Shown here piece by piece: positions 43,265 to 52,053 of a stretch of 64,000 nucleotides of DNA; within the stretch, counting starts at the first letter, position 1; the number at the start of each line of letters is the position of its first letter. The position numbers were made by a program, and so were the translations under genes. The stretch comes from JAKAGZ01 sp963783855 (GTDB lineage Bacteria > Bacteroidota > Ignavibacteria > Ignavibacteriales > Ignavibacteriaceae): the NCBI GenBank assembly GCA_963783855.1, contig CAWAPE010000005.1, forward strand, positions 434,001 to 498,000, given 5' to 3'. The notes under the pieces were generated by a model. It did not search any database. It saw only the letters and a program-made list of their open reading frames with translations, and was not told the origin of the DNA.

Positions 43265-43363
43265 TTAGCCGTGGATTTTTACATAATCTATTTTAACGAT
43301 ATCTTCCAAAGATTTTTTCCCTACAAGTGACGAAGCCATTACAAGCAGATGTTTTATTTTCAT
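43265..43363 (-). CDS. Small ORF (32 aa) with a good ribosome binding site
   Basis: ATG 43363 is preceded by GAGG at 6-9 bp. The product starts MKIKHLLVMASSLVGKKSLE and ends KIDYVKIHG. It has no signal or helix pattern that I recognise. It could be a short genuine peptide, a leader or the truncated start of a lost gene. The rest of the 43218-43529 interval holds nothing else that I can support. Confidence 0.28.
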   Translation of the reverse strand: MKIKHLLVMASSLVGKKSLEDIVKIDYVKIHG

Positions 43364-43529
43364 TTATACCTCAAATAATTACTGGTTAACGGCATTGCAA
43401 ATAGCCGGGCCAGTTTTCCCCAATCCGACATATATTTTTTCATAACAAGTTTAGAATAGCAAGAAATTTGCGTGATTATTTATTTAAGGTATGTTTCATT
43501 GAGTTAACGGTAAAAATATCCTGCCATAA

Positions 43530-44441
43530 TCAGTTTTTCAGCGGAAGCGAGGTATCCTCGAATTTCACAAATTTTCCTTTAGGGCGGATGCCATCCCCGA
43601 ATTTTTCAACATATACGTGTGTAAATTCGGCTCCGAGATAGAGGATTTGAGAGGAGTAATATATCCATAATAAAAAGACAACCAGGGAGCCTGCTGCGCC
43701 GTAGGTTGTACTCAATGAGCTGGTTCCAAGATAGAGTCCTATTAAATATTGTCCGAGCAGAAGCATGACAGATGTTACCAGGGCACCTACCCAGACGTCC
43801 TTCCATTTTATAAGAACGTTAGGCAGAAATTTAAATATTGCCATCAGTGCGATAAAAATTATAACAAAGGAAATACTGATATTCAGAAATTGTAAAAATG
43901 AGGCTGGAAGGTTAAATAATTTTTCACTTACAAAATCATTAATCGAAGATATTACAGCGCTTATTATAAGCGTGAATACAAGCAAGAAGCCGGTACCAAG
44001 AACCATTATAAATGAAATCAGCCTGTCTTTTATAAATCCCTTTATCATTCCCCTTCCCGGCAGCGGCTTAACTTTCCAGATGAGGTTGAGAGATTCCTGG
44101 ATATCGACAAACACAATCGTTGAACCGATCAATATTGCAATAGCGCTAATTATTATGGCAAGCGGACTGTTAATACTAAATGAAGCATTTTTTAAAATTG
44201 TCTGTATTAGTGTCGCTCCTTCTTTTCCCATAATTTCCTGGATTTCAATCAGCACTCTTCCTCTTGCAGCTACTCTGCCGAATATTAATCCTCCAAGATA
44301 AATAATAACAACCAGCAAAGGAGCAAGTGAAAAAATAGTATAAAAAGAAAGAGCTGCGCCATATTTAGGCGCTCTGTCATCGACAAATTTTTCAAAAACT
44401 TCCGAAATAAAAGTCCATATTTTCTTAACGCCGTATTTCAT
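43530..44441 (-). CDS. YihY/BrkB (UPF0761) family inner-membrane protein
   Basis: 303 aa with six hydrophobic segments. The family signature is clear: DRAPKYGAALSFYTIFSLAP near the N-terminus, then IFVDIQESLNLIWKVKP in the middle and TYGAAGSLVVFLLWIYYSSQ with LYLGAEFTHVYVEKFG near the C-terminus. YihY proteins are conserved membrane proteins once called ribonuclease BN in error. No transport substrate is proven. The gene stands alone, with repeat-bearing spacers on its upstream side. Confidence 0.92.
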   Translation of the reverse strand: MKYGVKKIWTFISEVFEKFVDDRAPKYGAALSFYTIFSLAPLLVVIIYLGGLIFGRVAARGRVLIEIQEIMGKEGATLIQTILKNASFSINSPLAIIISAIAILIGSTIVFVDIQESLNLIWKVKPLPGRGMIKGFIKDRLISFIMVLGTGFLLVFTLIISAVISSINDFVSEKLFNLPASFLQFLNISISFVIIFIALMAIFKFLPNVLIKWKDVWVGALVTSVMLLLGQYLIGLYLGTSSLSTTYGAAGSLVVFLLWIYYSSQILYLGAEFTHVYVEKFGDGIRPKGKFVKFEDTSLPLKN

Positions 44442-44606
44442 TTCTTATACTTAAATTTTCAAAATAATTTTTGAGACACTCTAGAGTTATGAACTAATTG
44501 ATAATTTATGAATTTTATTCCACTTGTATAAATTATACCTCCAACTATATTGGGGATTAATAAATATAGAGATATATAATTAAAAGTTACAGCTAAGGAC
44601 AAAATC

Positions 44607-44774
44607 GTGGTGTCTTAATTTCATTATTTACAGGTAAGAGCCTAACTGTCATTCTGAACCTGCCTGCAGGTTTACCCGCCTCAGGTGTGGCAGGTAGGTT
44701 TATTTCATAATCTAATAAAAAAAACCGATCCCGAAACCAGTTCGTGATGACAGTAATTAAAATTAGGACACCAC
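44607..44774. mobile_element. MITE-like element with nested terminal inverted repeats
   Basis: The outer ends GTGGTGTCTTAATTT (44607-44621) and AAATTAGGACACCAC (44760-44774) are inverted repeats with one mismatch. Inside, CTGTCATTCTGAAC (44646-44659) and GTTCGTGATGACAG (44740-44753) form a second inverted pair with three mismatches. A third CCTGCC-type palindrome (AACCTGCCTG...CAGGTAGGTT) lies at the centre. The element is 168 bp, non-coding, and has no clear target-site duplication. The nested layout suggests that one repeat inserted into another. The adjacent part 44442-44606 holds nothing I can name. Confidence 0.6.
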
Positions 44775-44802
44775 TATAAAAGCAAAAATTAGTAAAGACT
44801 TT

Positions 44803-44834
44803 AAAAAAAATCACCCCGGTTTCGGGGTGATTTA
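44803..44834 (-). terminator. Terminator after maeB
   Basis: On the minus strand, ATCACCCCG and CGGGGTGAT flank a short AAAC loop, followed by eight T. It lies 25 bp after the maeB stop. Confidence 0.9.
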
Positions 44835-44858
44835 ATATACACAGCAGAATGGGATGAA

Positions 44859-47111
44859 TTATTTTTTATGTGTGGCATCCACTGCTGCAATTGCAGTCAT
44901 ATTGACGATATCATCAACAGTTGCACCTCTTTGCAGAACGTGAATAGATTTTTTCATACCCATTAGTATCGGGCCTATTACAGTTGCCTGCCCGATTCTA
45001 GCCATTAATTTATAAGCAATATTTCCGGAGTTAAGATCAGGGAAAATAAGAACATTAGCCCTTGATTTTAGTGAACTGAACGGGAAATCCTGCTCAATAA
45101 TCTGGTGCATAACGGCAGTATCGGCCTGCATTTCGCCATCAATCATTAATTCGGGTCTTAAAGCCTTTGCTATTTCTGTCGCTTTTCTGACTTTAATTGA
45201 CTGAGGATTTACTGAACTTCCGAAATTGCTGAATGATAACATTCCGATTCTCGGTTCAACATCGAATTCTCTGACTGTATCAGCAGCGGAGATTGCAATC
45301 TCTGCCAGTTGATCTGAAGTCGGGTCTATATTAACCGTTGCATCAGCAAAGAAATAAACATCTTTTTTAGCAACAACAATATAGAGACCGGAAACAACTT
45401 TGAATCCATCTCTTATGCCAACGCACTGAAGAGCAGGTTTAATTGTATTCGGGTAATGGGTTGAGAACCCGCTGATCATAGAATCTGCATCGCCCATTTT
45501 AACCATCATAGATCCGAAATAAACTCGCTTACGCATAAGCTTCCTTGCCTCGGAGATTGTTGTACCTTTTCTCTGGCGTGACAAATAGAAATCTTTTGCA
45601 TACGCTTCAAGTTTTTGATTTACTTCAGGCTGAATTATTTCAAAACCTCCCTGTTCGAATCCAAGTTCTTCAATCATTTTGCGAATAACTCTTTCGTTAC
45701 CCAGTAAAATAGGTTTACCAATATTTTCATTTATAATTGAATTCGCGGCCCTGATAATAGTTTCTTCCTCTCCTTCAGGATAAACCACACGTTTAGGATT
45801 CTTCTTGGCTTTATGGATCATCGTACGGACAACCTCTTTTGATAGCCCGAGCCTGTCCTTTAATTCTTCTTTATATGCATCCCAATCTGTGATAGAAGTC
45901 CTGGATACTCCGCAATCGATTGCCGCTTTAGCAACAGCAGGAGCAACGTGCCACAATACGCGTGGATCAAATGGCTTTGGAATGATATAGTCTCTACCAA
46001 ATTCAAACTGTTCACCGCCGTAGGCTCTAAGAACCATTTCAGGCACTTTTTCTCTTGCCAGTTCTGCAAGCGCACGAACAGCAGCCATTTTCATTTCTTC
46101 TGTAATAGCAGAAGCTCTTACATCGAGCGCACCGCGGAAGATGAAAGGAAATCCAAGTACGTTGTTAACCTGGTTTGGATAATCGCTTCTTCCGGTTGCC
46201 ATAATAATATCATCTCTGACAGACGTTGCGTCTTCGTATGATATTTCCGGATCAGGATTGGCCATAGCAAAAACGATTGGATTCGGTCCCATACCTTTGA
46301 CCATTTCCTTGCTTACAACTCCGCCGATAGAGAGACCGACAAATACGTCGGCGCCTTTCATTCCGTCACCAAGATTTCCGTGATCTTCTTCTGACGCAAA
46401 CATCATCTTATATTTATTCTGGTCTTTTCTTCCTTTATGAATACAACCTTTGGAGTCATACATTACAATGTTTTCACGTTTAGCGCCCGCAGCTATGTAT
46501 AAATTACAACAGGATATTGCCGCAGCGCCCGCACCGTTAACAACAATTTTCAGGTCTTCCATTTTTTTGCCCACAATTTCCGCAGCGTTAATCAAGGCAG
46601 CGCAGGAAATAATTGCCGTACCGTGCTGATCATCGTGAAATACAGGAATGTTCATTGATTTTTTAAGTGTCTCTTCAATTTCAAAGCATTCAGGAGCTTT
46701 GATATCTTCAAGATTAATTCCGCCGAATGTCGGTTCAAGTAATTCTACAGCGCGTATTATTTCTTTCGGATCCTTGGTTTTTAATTCAAGGTCGAAAACA
46801 TCAATATCGGCAAACCTCTTGAACAAAACTCCCTTCCCCTCCATCACAGGTTTACCTGCTGCCGGTCCTATATCTCCCAATCCAAGAACCGCTGTTCCAT
46901 TTGAAATTACAGCAACAAGATTTCCTTTTGCCGTATAGTTATAAACCTGATCTTCGTCTTTTGCTATTTCAAGACAAGGCTCCGCTACACCCGGAGTATA
47001 CGCGAGTGAAAGATCCCTTGAAGTTAGGCAGGGTTTAGTTGCGACAACTTCAATTTTCCCCTTTCGAGACGAGCTATGGTATTCAAGCGCCTCTTTTTTA
47101 TTTACTTTCAT
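44859..47111 (-). CDS. maeB: NADP-dependent malic enzyme with phosphotransacetylase-like domain
   Basis: 750 aa, the MaeB length. Residues about 1-425 form the malic enzyme: YTPGVAEPCLEIA, the catalytic region GKGVLFKRFADIDVFDLEL, GTAIISCAALINA, the Rossmann segment VVNGAGAAAISCC and FAMANPDPEI. Residues about 430-750 form a phosphotransacetylase-like domain (RVVYPEGEEETIIRAA, YFFADATVNIDPTSDQLAEI, ANVLIFPDLNSGNIAYKL). MaeB decarboxylates malate to pyruvate. The PTA part usually has no acetyltransferase activity and serves as an acetyl-CoA sensor. A terminator follows. The gene is monocistronic. Confidence 0.96.
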   Translation of the reverse strand: MKVNKKEALEYHSSSRKGKIEVVATKPCLTSRDLSLAYTPGVAEPCLEIAKDEDQVYNYTAKGNLVAVISNGTAVLGLGDIGPAAGKPVMEGKGVLFKRFADIDVFDLELKTKDPKEIIRAVELLEPTFGGINLEDIKAPECFEIEETLKKSMNIPVFHDDQHGTAIISCAALINAAEIVGKKMEDLKIVVNGAGAAAISCCNLYIAAGAKRENIVMYDSKGCIHKGRKDQNKYKMMFASEEDHGNLGDGMKGADVFVGLSIGGVVSKEMVKGMGPNPIVFAMANPDPEISYEDATSVRDDIIMATGRSDYPNQVNNVLGFPFIFRGALDVRASAITEEMKMAAVRALAELAREKVPEMVLRAYGGEQFEFGRDYIIPKPFDPRVLWHVAPAVAKAAIDCGVSRTSITDWDAYKEELKDRLGLSKEVVRTMIHKAKKNPKRVVYPEGEEETIIRAANSIINENIGKPILLGNERVIRKMIEELGFEQGGFEIIQPEVNQKLEAYAKDFYLSRQRKGTTISEARKLMRKRVYFGSMMVKMGDADSMISGFSTHYPNTIKPALQCVGIRDGFKVVSGLYIVVAKKDVYFFADATVNIDPTSDQLAEIAISAADTVREFDVEPRIGMLSFSNFGSSVNPQSIKVRKATEIAKALRPELMIDGEMQADTAVMHQIIEQDFPFSSLKSRANVLIFPDLNSGNIAYKLMARIGQATVIGPILMGMKKSIHVLQRGATVDDIVNMTAIAAVDATHKK

Positions 47112-47344
47112 CTATTCTTTCTCCTTAGAAAAATCATATGATTATTCTTAAATGCTATTTTTAATTGAGTACAAAACAGTCTATTACTGCCATAAATTGT
47201 ACCATTAAAAATAGCGATTTTTTAGATCGGAGTTTTTAAAAATAGTCCATATTTTTACGAAAAATGATGTTTTTAGATTCTTTGGTGAGGGTGAAAAAAT
47301 AATTTTGTTCTTAATATTGGAAACACTTTGTTATTTGTTAGAAT

Positions 47345-47375
47345 AAAAAAAGCGGTACCTGCTGACTGGTACCGC
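47345..47375 (-). terminator. Terminator after the DUF6600 gene
   Basis: On the minus strand, GCGGTACC and GGTACCGC flank an 8-base loop and are followed by seven T. Confidence 0.9.
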
Positions 47376-47405
47376 CTTCTTTGAGCATTCACAACGCATC
47401 AGGGA

Positions 47406-48596
47406 TTATCTTCTTCTTTTACTCCCTTTATCGTTCTGTTTCTTTTCAGTTTTTCGACTATTATTTCGTTGTGTCCTGACCTGTGGTTTTTCCCTGCTCT
47501 GGTTATTCCTAACCCTCGGAGTTTCGTTCCTCGGCTTAGTAGTTGTCCTGTTTCTTTCAATAGTCGGTCGATCATTTCCACTCCTTTTTTCTACATTTCT
47601 GTCTCTGCTGTCTAACGGGTTATTTTTACCTGATCGCCTGTCTATTTGATTTCTATTGTCATTTTGTCTTTTTCTTAATTGAACATCATTTCTAACACCT
47701 GCTCTGTCCCTGACCAAATCTCTTTGCATATTATTCCTCTCCGATGTACGATCTCTGCCTATACTAATTTTATCATACTCAAGACTTGATCTTCTGCCAG
47801 ATCTTTCAATCTTCCTTGGATCAATATTCTCTCTGCTTATATTTTCTCGTCCCGGATAATATGTTCTAATCCTACCGGAACTTCTTCCATCATTATTCCT
47901 GATTTGATTTGGATCTCTTACTCTTTCTATTGTTCTTTCTCTTATGTCCCTTCCGCCTCTGGTTCTGACAAAGTCAATATTTATTCCCCGATTGATTACT
48001 CTTCCGTTAGAATATCCATAATTTGTCCTGTATTTTGTATGGCTGTAAAATCTGTAAACTTCTCTCGAAGGTATATAATATTGATATCCATAGGGATCAC
48101 ACATATGGCTGTACCTGAGAAAATGCCAGTGTCCGTAAGGGCTATCATATCTTCTAGTGAAGTTTATTCCAAAACTAATTGAAAACCCGGCGTAAGGTGG
48201 TAATGGTGCCCAGCCGATATAGTCATCATCGTATCTCCATTCAACCCATGCAGGTGCCCATTGATTATCAGGAATCCATACCCAGCCATAATAATCATCA
48301 TAGTACCATCTGCCGTAATGATATGTGATGTATCCAAAAGGTTCATTAGATTCCCAGTACCAGCCGTCATTTGTCCATTCCCAATAACCTTCAGTATACG
48401 GAGCCCATCCAGGGGAAACGCGTCCCGGACGCCAAACTGTTACTCCAGCACTAAACTCAATCCAGCTTCCGTAAGGAGAAAGCGAAGAATAGAAGTAAAC
48501 ACCGTTATCCTGATTATATATATTTTGTGCAGATAATTCTTTCGGGAAAGCAATTATAATTGCCAAAAGTGCTGTTAAAATTATTATACGTTTCAT
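47406..48596 (-). CDS. Secreted DUF6600 protein with long Arg/Asn-rich tail
   Basis: 396 aa from ATG 48596, which has GAGG 7 bp upstream. ATG 48608 has none. The signal peptide is residues 1-23 (ending ELSAQ). Residues 30-165 hold the DUF6600 repeat of Trp/Tyr motifs: SPYGSWIEFSAGVTVWRPGR, YTEGYWEWTNDGWYWES, ITYHYGRWYYDDYYGWVWIP and DDYIGWAPLPP. The last 190 residues are low-complexity, very basic (Arg, Asn, Asp), probably unstructured and able to bind nucleic acid or anionic polymers. DUF6600 proteins are exported, with unknown function. The gene is single, with a strong terminator. Confidence 0.85.
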   Translation of the reverse strand: MKRIIILTALLAIIIAFPKELSAQNIYNQDNGVYFYSSLSPYGSWIEFSAGVTVWRPGRVSPGWAPYTEGYWEWTNDGWYWESNEPFGYITYHYGRWYYDDYYGWVWIPDNQWAPAWVEWRYDDDYIGWAPLPPYAGFSISFGINFTRRYDSPYGHWHFLRYSHMCDPYGYQYYIPSREVYRFYSHTKYRTNYGYSNGRVINRGINIDFVRTRGGRDIRERTIERVRDPNQIRNNDGRSSGRIRTYYPGRENISRENIDPRKIERSGRRSSLEYDKISIGRDRTSERNNMQRDLVRDRAGVRNDVQLRKRQNDNRNQIDRRSGKNNPLDSRDRNVEKRSGNDRPTIERNRTTTKPRNETPRVRNNQSREKPQVRTQRNNSRKTEKKQNDKGSKRRR

Positions 48597-48735
48597 GATA
48601 TGCCTCATTGGTTTTACTTAAATAGTTCCAATGATTATGCCATCAAAATAAGTTCATAATTGCTGATTTTGAAGGGTTTTTAAAGGTTTGTGTGCAGATT
48701 AGTGGACGATTCAGAGTTAAAACTATACAGAATTC

Positions 48736-49875
48736 TTATCTTTTAACAACTCGCTCTTTCCAGGTAAAATTGCCAAATATGCCGGAAATACCTGCTATAA
48801 CAATGTAGGGAATATGAACAAATTCTGTGAGCAAGAAATACTTCATTATTCTTTTATCAAACAGAAGTTCTGCTCCCTTTTTCATCACAAGATATTCAAA
48901 TAATATTTTTAGTAAAAAACTTAGAAGTAATAAAACCAGGAATCCTGATGAATAAAATATTCCAAGAATAAGCTGGCAAACCAAACCAAGATAAAACCAA
49001 AAAATTAGAACTAGTTTTGCGATTAAAAATTTATCGGCATAGAACAGCCCTTTACTTGCCCATCTTTTTCTTTGCTGATAAAATTGCTCAACTGAATTAT
49101 TGGCTTCTGTTTTTACAACTGCTTTTCTCTCAGGACAAAATTTAATTTTATACTTTGTCTTTTTGTGGATTTTCTGCATCAACAATTCATCATCACCTGA
49201 TGATAAATTAAGGTTGTCATGAAAACCCTTTACTTCATCATACGCTTTTTTTCTGTAAAGGATATTTGCAGCATTACAAATTGTTGGCTTATTTATGCCG
49301 ATTAATCCCGCACCTGTAATTACAAGTCCTGCAAATTCTATTTTTTGCAAATCGCTGAAAACATTTCCCTTCTCAATAAATTCAACCGGTCCGGAAACAA
49401 ATGCTGTGTTCTCATCCAGGTAATTGACCATGGCTTGCAGCCACTCTTTTTCGTGTAAACAATCTGCATCAGTTGTAATAATCAGATCGCCTTTTGCATA
49501 TTGAATCCCATACCTGACAGCTCTTTTTTTGTGCGCGTTTGGAGAAAATTCATCAGGGACAGAAATAACCGAAACATTATCATTTGTAATTAACTTTTTA
49601 AGAACTTCAACAGAATCATCAGTGGACGAATCATTTACATAAATAATTTCATATTTGTCTTTAGGATAATTTTGAGAAATTAGTCCTTTAAGGTTACCGG
49701 GCAGGTTTTTATTTTCATTTCTAAAGGGAATAATTATAGATATGAATTCCGGGATAGTATTTTTTTTATCCGTTCTCCTGAGTTTCCCCAGTCCCCTGTA
49801 AATATTTGATAAAAAGAACAGGTAATATAAAAGCAGGAAGAAAAATACAGAGTAAAGTAAATTTTCAGGCATCAT
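48736..49875 (-). CDS. Membrane-bound family 2 glycosyltransferase
   Basis: 379 aa. An N-terminal helix (residues 6-24) precedes a GT-A domain at about 45-270 with FRNENKNLPGNLKGLISQ, YVNDSSTDDS, the DxD in TTDADCLH, the acceptor Asp pair in SSGDDELLMQK and QQRKRWASK near residue 265. Two to three helices follow. This is the pattern of processive or lipid-linked GT2 enzymes. It overlaps the flippase-like gene by 11 bp and is last in an operon with a radical SAM/SPASM gene. The sugar and lipid are unknown. Confidence 0.85.
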   Translation of the reverse strand: MMPENLLYSVFFFLLLYYLFFLSNIYRGLGKLRRTDKKNTIPEFISIIIPFRNENKNLPGNLKGLISQNYPKDKYEIIYVNDSSTDDSVEVLKKLITNDNVSVISVPDEFSPNAHKKRAVRYGIQYAKGDLIITTDADCLHEKEWLQAMVNYLDENTAFVSGPVEFIEKGNVFSDLQKIEFAGLVITGAGLIGINKPTICNAANILYRKKAYDEVKGFHDNLNLSSGDDELLMQKIHKKTKYKIKFCPERKAVVKTEANNSVEQFYQQRKRWASKGLFYADKFLIAKLVLIFWFYLGLVCQLILGIFYSSGFLVLLLLSFLLKILFEYLVMKKGAELLFDKRIMKYFLLTEFVHIPYIVIAGISGIFGNFTWKERVVKR

Positions 49876-50860
49876 TTTTTTTAAAAAGTAAGAATAAACC
49901 TATTATTGCGGGGAAAAGAATATTGATCAGGAATATAAATATTGAGCTGTTGAATCCAACGGACTGAATTTCACCAAATTTTGACAGGAAAAATACTGAC
50001 GCCCCTTCTCTTACTCCCAGGTCTGCAATTGCAACCGGCGGGACAATACTTTTTGCAAACATTACCAGCATCCCCGCCCAGGCAAAATCAAGAAAGTTCC
50101 AATGATTTGAAAATGAAGCAGCAAGTATAGCATATTGTGAAATAATACAAATGAAAAACAGCAAGGTAATAATTGAAAGTTTTAAAGAAAATTTCAGATC
50201 CATTTTTTTCAAAATAGAAACCTTCTCAATAAAGGAAGCTACTTTCTTTGAAATTGAAAGCTTTTCAACTATAGCATTTTCCCACAAACGCGGATGCATA
50301 GCGAGAAAAAGAAAAAAGCCCAGAGTTGAGGCTGCCAAAATGATCAATCCTACTGCTGTAAGAAGAGTTAAATTGTAATAGGAGTATAAAAACAGTATTG
50401 ATGAAATGGCACCGACAAAAGCAACTACAATCAGCATAAAAAATTTATCAACAACTGTGGCCATTGTTACCTGTATAAACGGCTTATCTTTGAACATCAT
50501 TGCTCTGCCGAAATATTCACCAACTCTCGCCGGTGTAAATGAGCCCGCTGTAATACCATGGAAAAGTGAGATTAGAATTTTTTTATTATCCGTGACATCA
50601 AGAATTTTTCCGCAAACCAATTTCCATTTAAGGAATTGTAAAAACAGGTTCATTGCTACTAATAGAAATGCAACCCCTATCAAGGTAAGATTTGCAGATT
50701 GAATTGCAGTTATAATTTCAGAAAGGCTGATCCGGCTAATAATAAAAGCAAGGAGACCGCCGGCAATGATAAATTTTAGTACAAATATAATTATGGATTT
50801 ATTTTTTTCATAAAATTCTTTAACCCTGCCTGTGCTATTTAATGTGGGAGCAGAAATCAT
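49865..50860 (-). CDS. LPG-synthase-TM / flippase-like membrane protein (UPF0104)
   Basis: 331 aa with about seven to eight hydrophobic helices. The conserved regions of the AglD/MprF N-terminal TM family are present: FLQFLKWKLVCGKIL, HGITAGSFTPARVGEYFGRA and a late GVREGASVFFLSKFG. Family members are membrane flippase-like or lipid-modifying proteins without a catalytic soluble part. The start immediately follows the radical SAM stop (no gap) and the end overlaps the GT2 gene, so the three are translationally coupled. Confidence 0.85.
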   Translation of the reverse strand: MISAPTLNSTGRVKEFYEKNKSIIIFVLKFIIAGGLLAFIISRISLSEIITAIQSANLTLIGVAFLLVAMNLFLQFLKWKLVCGKILDVTDNKKILISLFHGITAGSFTPARVGEYFGRAMMFKDKPFIQVTMATVVDKFFMLIVVAFVGAISSILFLYSYYNLTLLTAVGLIILAASTLGFFLFLAMHPRLWENAIVEKLSISKKVASFIEKVSILKKMDLKFSLKLSIITLLFFICIISQYAILAASFSNHWNFLDFAWAGMLVMFAKSIVPPVAIADLGVREGASVFFLSKFGEIQSVGFNSSIFIFLINILFPAIIGLFLLFKKNDA

Positions 50861-51877
50861 TTATTGCTCAATTTCCATAATATTTATTTTAAGTCCTTCC
50901 GTACAGTTTGTACACATATCAAGTCCCTCCCTGTTATCCAGTACTCCTCGTCTGAAAGTATTGTATTCTTCTGAGTGCCAGATATCACTAAACGATTTCC
51001 CATTGAGCATACCAAGTTCAAACTCTGCATCTTTATCAAAACAGCAAGGCACAACTTTCCCATCCCACGTAATAACTGAAGTCCGCCAAAGAGCAAAGCA
51101 ATGATTCTTTAATTTATTTTTAATACGGTACGTTCCGTCTTCAACAATGTATCTTCTGTATTTATTATTTTTCGGTAAAAATTTCAGAGCGTTATCATAA
51201 GAGCTAATCTGCATTGTTTTAAATACTACTTTATCAATACCAACATCTTTTCCGTACTCAAGAACTTTATCAAGCTGATCTTCGTTTTGCTTCATAACTA
51301 TAAATTGAAACTCAATAAAAGGTTTCTTTTTACCGAGTTCTTTTTTCCTTTTTACCAATAATCGTAGCCCTTCATCAGCCTGGGCGAATGTTCCTCCTAC
51401 CCTGTATTTCTGGTAACTTTCTTCGTCCAATCCATCCACAGAAAAGATTAACTTATCGGGAGCATTTTCTACAACGAGATCCACATTCTTTTCGTTTACA
51501 AAATGCCCGTTTGTACTAATACTTATATAAACATTCTTAGACTGGGCGTATCTAATCATTTCGGGAAGCTGCTTATTTATATAAGGCTCTCCCTGGAAAA
51601 AAAGTTGTACATAAAACCCGGTATCTTTTATCTGATCAATCCAGTTTTTAAAATCATCTAATTTCAGCAAGCCCAGCGGCCGGGTTAATACACCCAGTCC
51701 GGATGGACATTCCGGGCACTTTAGATTACAATGATTGGTTGGTTCTATGGAATATGAAACCGGCATTCCCCAGACAACAGGTTTTCTGGTAATTCTTGCA
51801 ATACCAAACGAACCTACTATTTTCAGGACATTTATCGCACGCCTGAGAGTGAAATATTTAACTAAATTAATTTCCAA
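50861..51877 (-). CDS. Radical SAM/SPASM protein
   Basis: 338 aa. The SAM-cluster motif CNLKCPEC gives Cys 50, 54 and 57. It is followed by FQGEPYINKQLPEMI, LIFSVDGLDEESYQKYR and a SPASM domain: CFALWRTSVITWDGKVVPCC, then LGMLNGKSFSDIWHSEEYNT and the final cysteines DMCTNCTEG. SPASM enzymes carry extra Fe-S clusters and modify peptides or cell-envelope metabolites. It is first of three genes, before a flippase-like protein and a GT2, so a glycolipid or sugar intermediate is a plausible target. No precursor peptide is seen. Confidence 0.9.
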   Translation of the reverse strand: MEINLVKYFTLRRAINVLKIVGSFGIARITRKPVVWGMPVSYSIEPTNHCNLKCPECPSGLGVLTRPLGLLKLDDFKNWIDQIKDTGFYVQLFFQGEPYINKQLPEMIRYAQSKNVYISISTNGHFVNEKNVDLVVENAPDKLIFSVDGLDEESYQKYRVGGTFAQADEGLRLLVKRKKELGKKKPFIEFQFIVMKQNEDQLDKVLEYGKDVGIDKVVFKTMQISSYDNALKFLPKNNKYRRYIVEDGTYRIKNKLKNHCFALWRTSVITWDGKVVPCCFDKDAEFELGMLNGKSFSDIWHSEEYNTFRRGVLDNREGLDMCTNCTEGLKINIMEIEQ

Positions 51878-52053
51878 AAGTGTTTTATTTTGTTGATTTC
51901 GATTACGAAGATAGCTAAATATTTAGTCTTCTGAAAGACCACCATACCCCTAAAAACTTACAAACTAAAGAGTTACTTTGAATTTTAGTTATTGTTAACG
52001 AAAGTAGTTTTTCTTACATTTATTAGTACAAATCTATTTTATTCGGAGCAGGA

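Noticed and set aside
45948..46241. 97-codon plus-strand ORF within maeB
   Set aside because: Antisense shadow of a strongly conserved malic enzyme gene.
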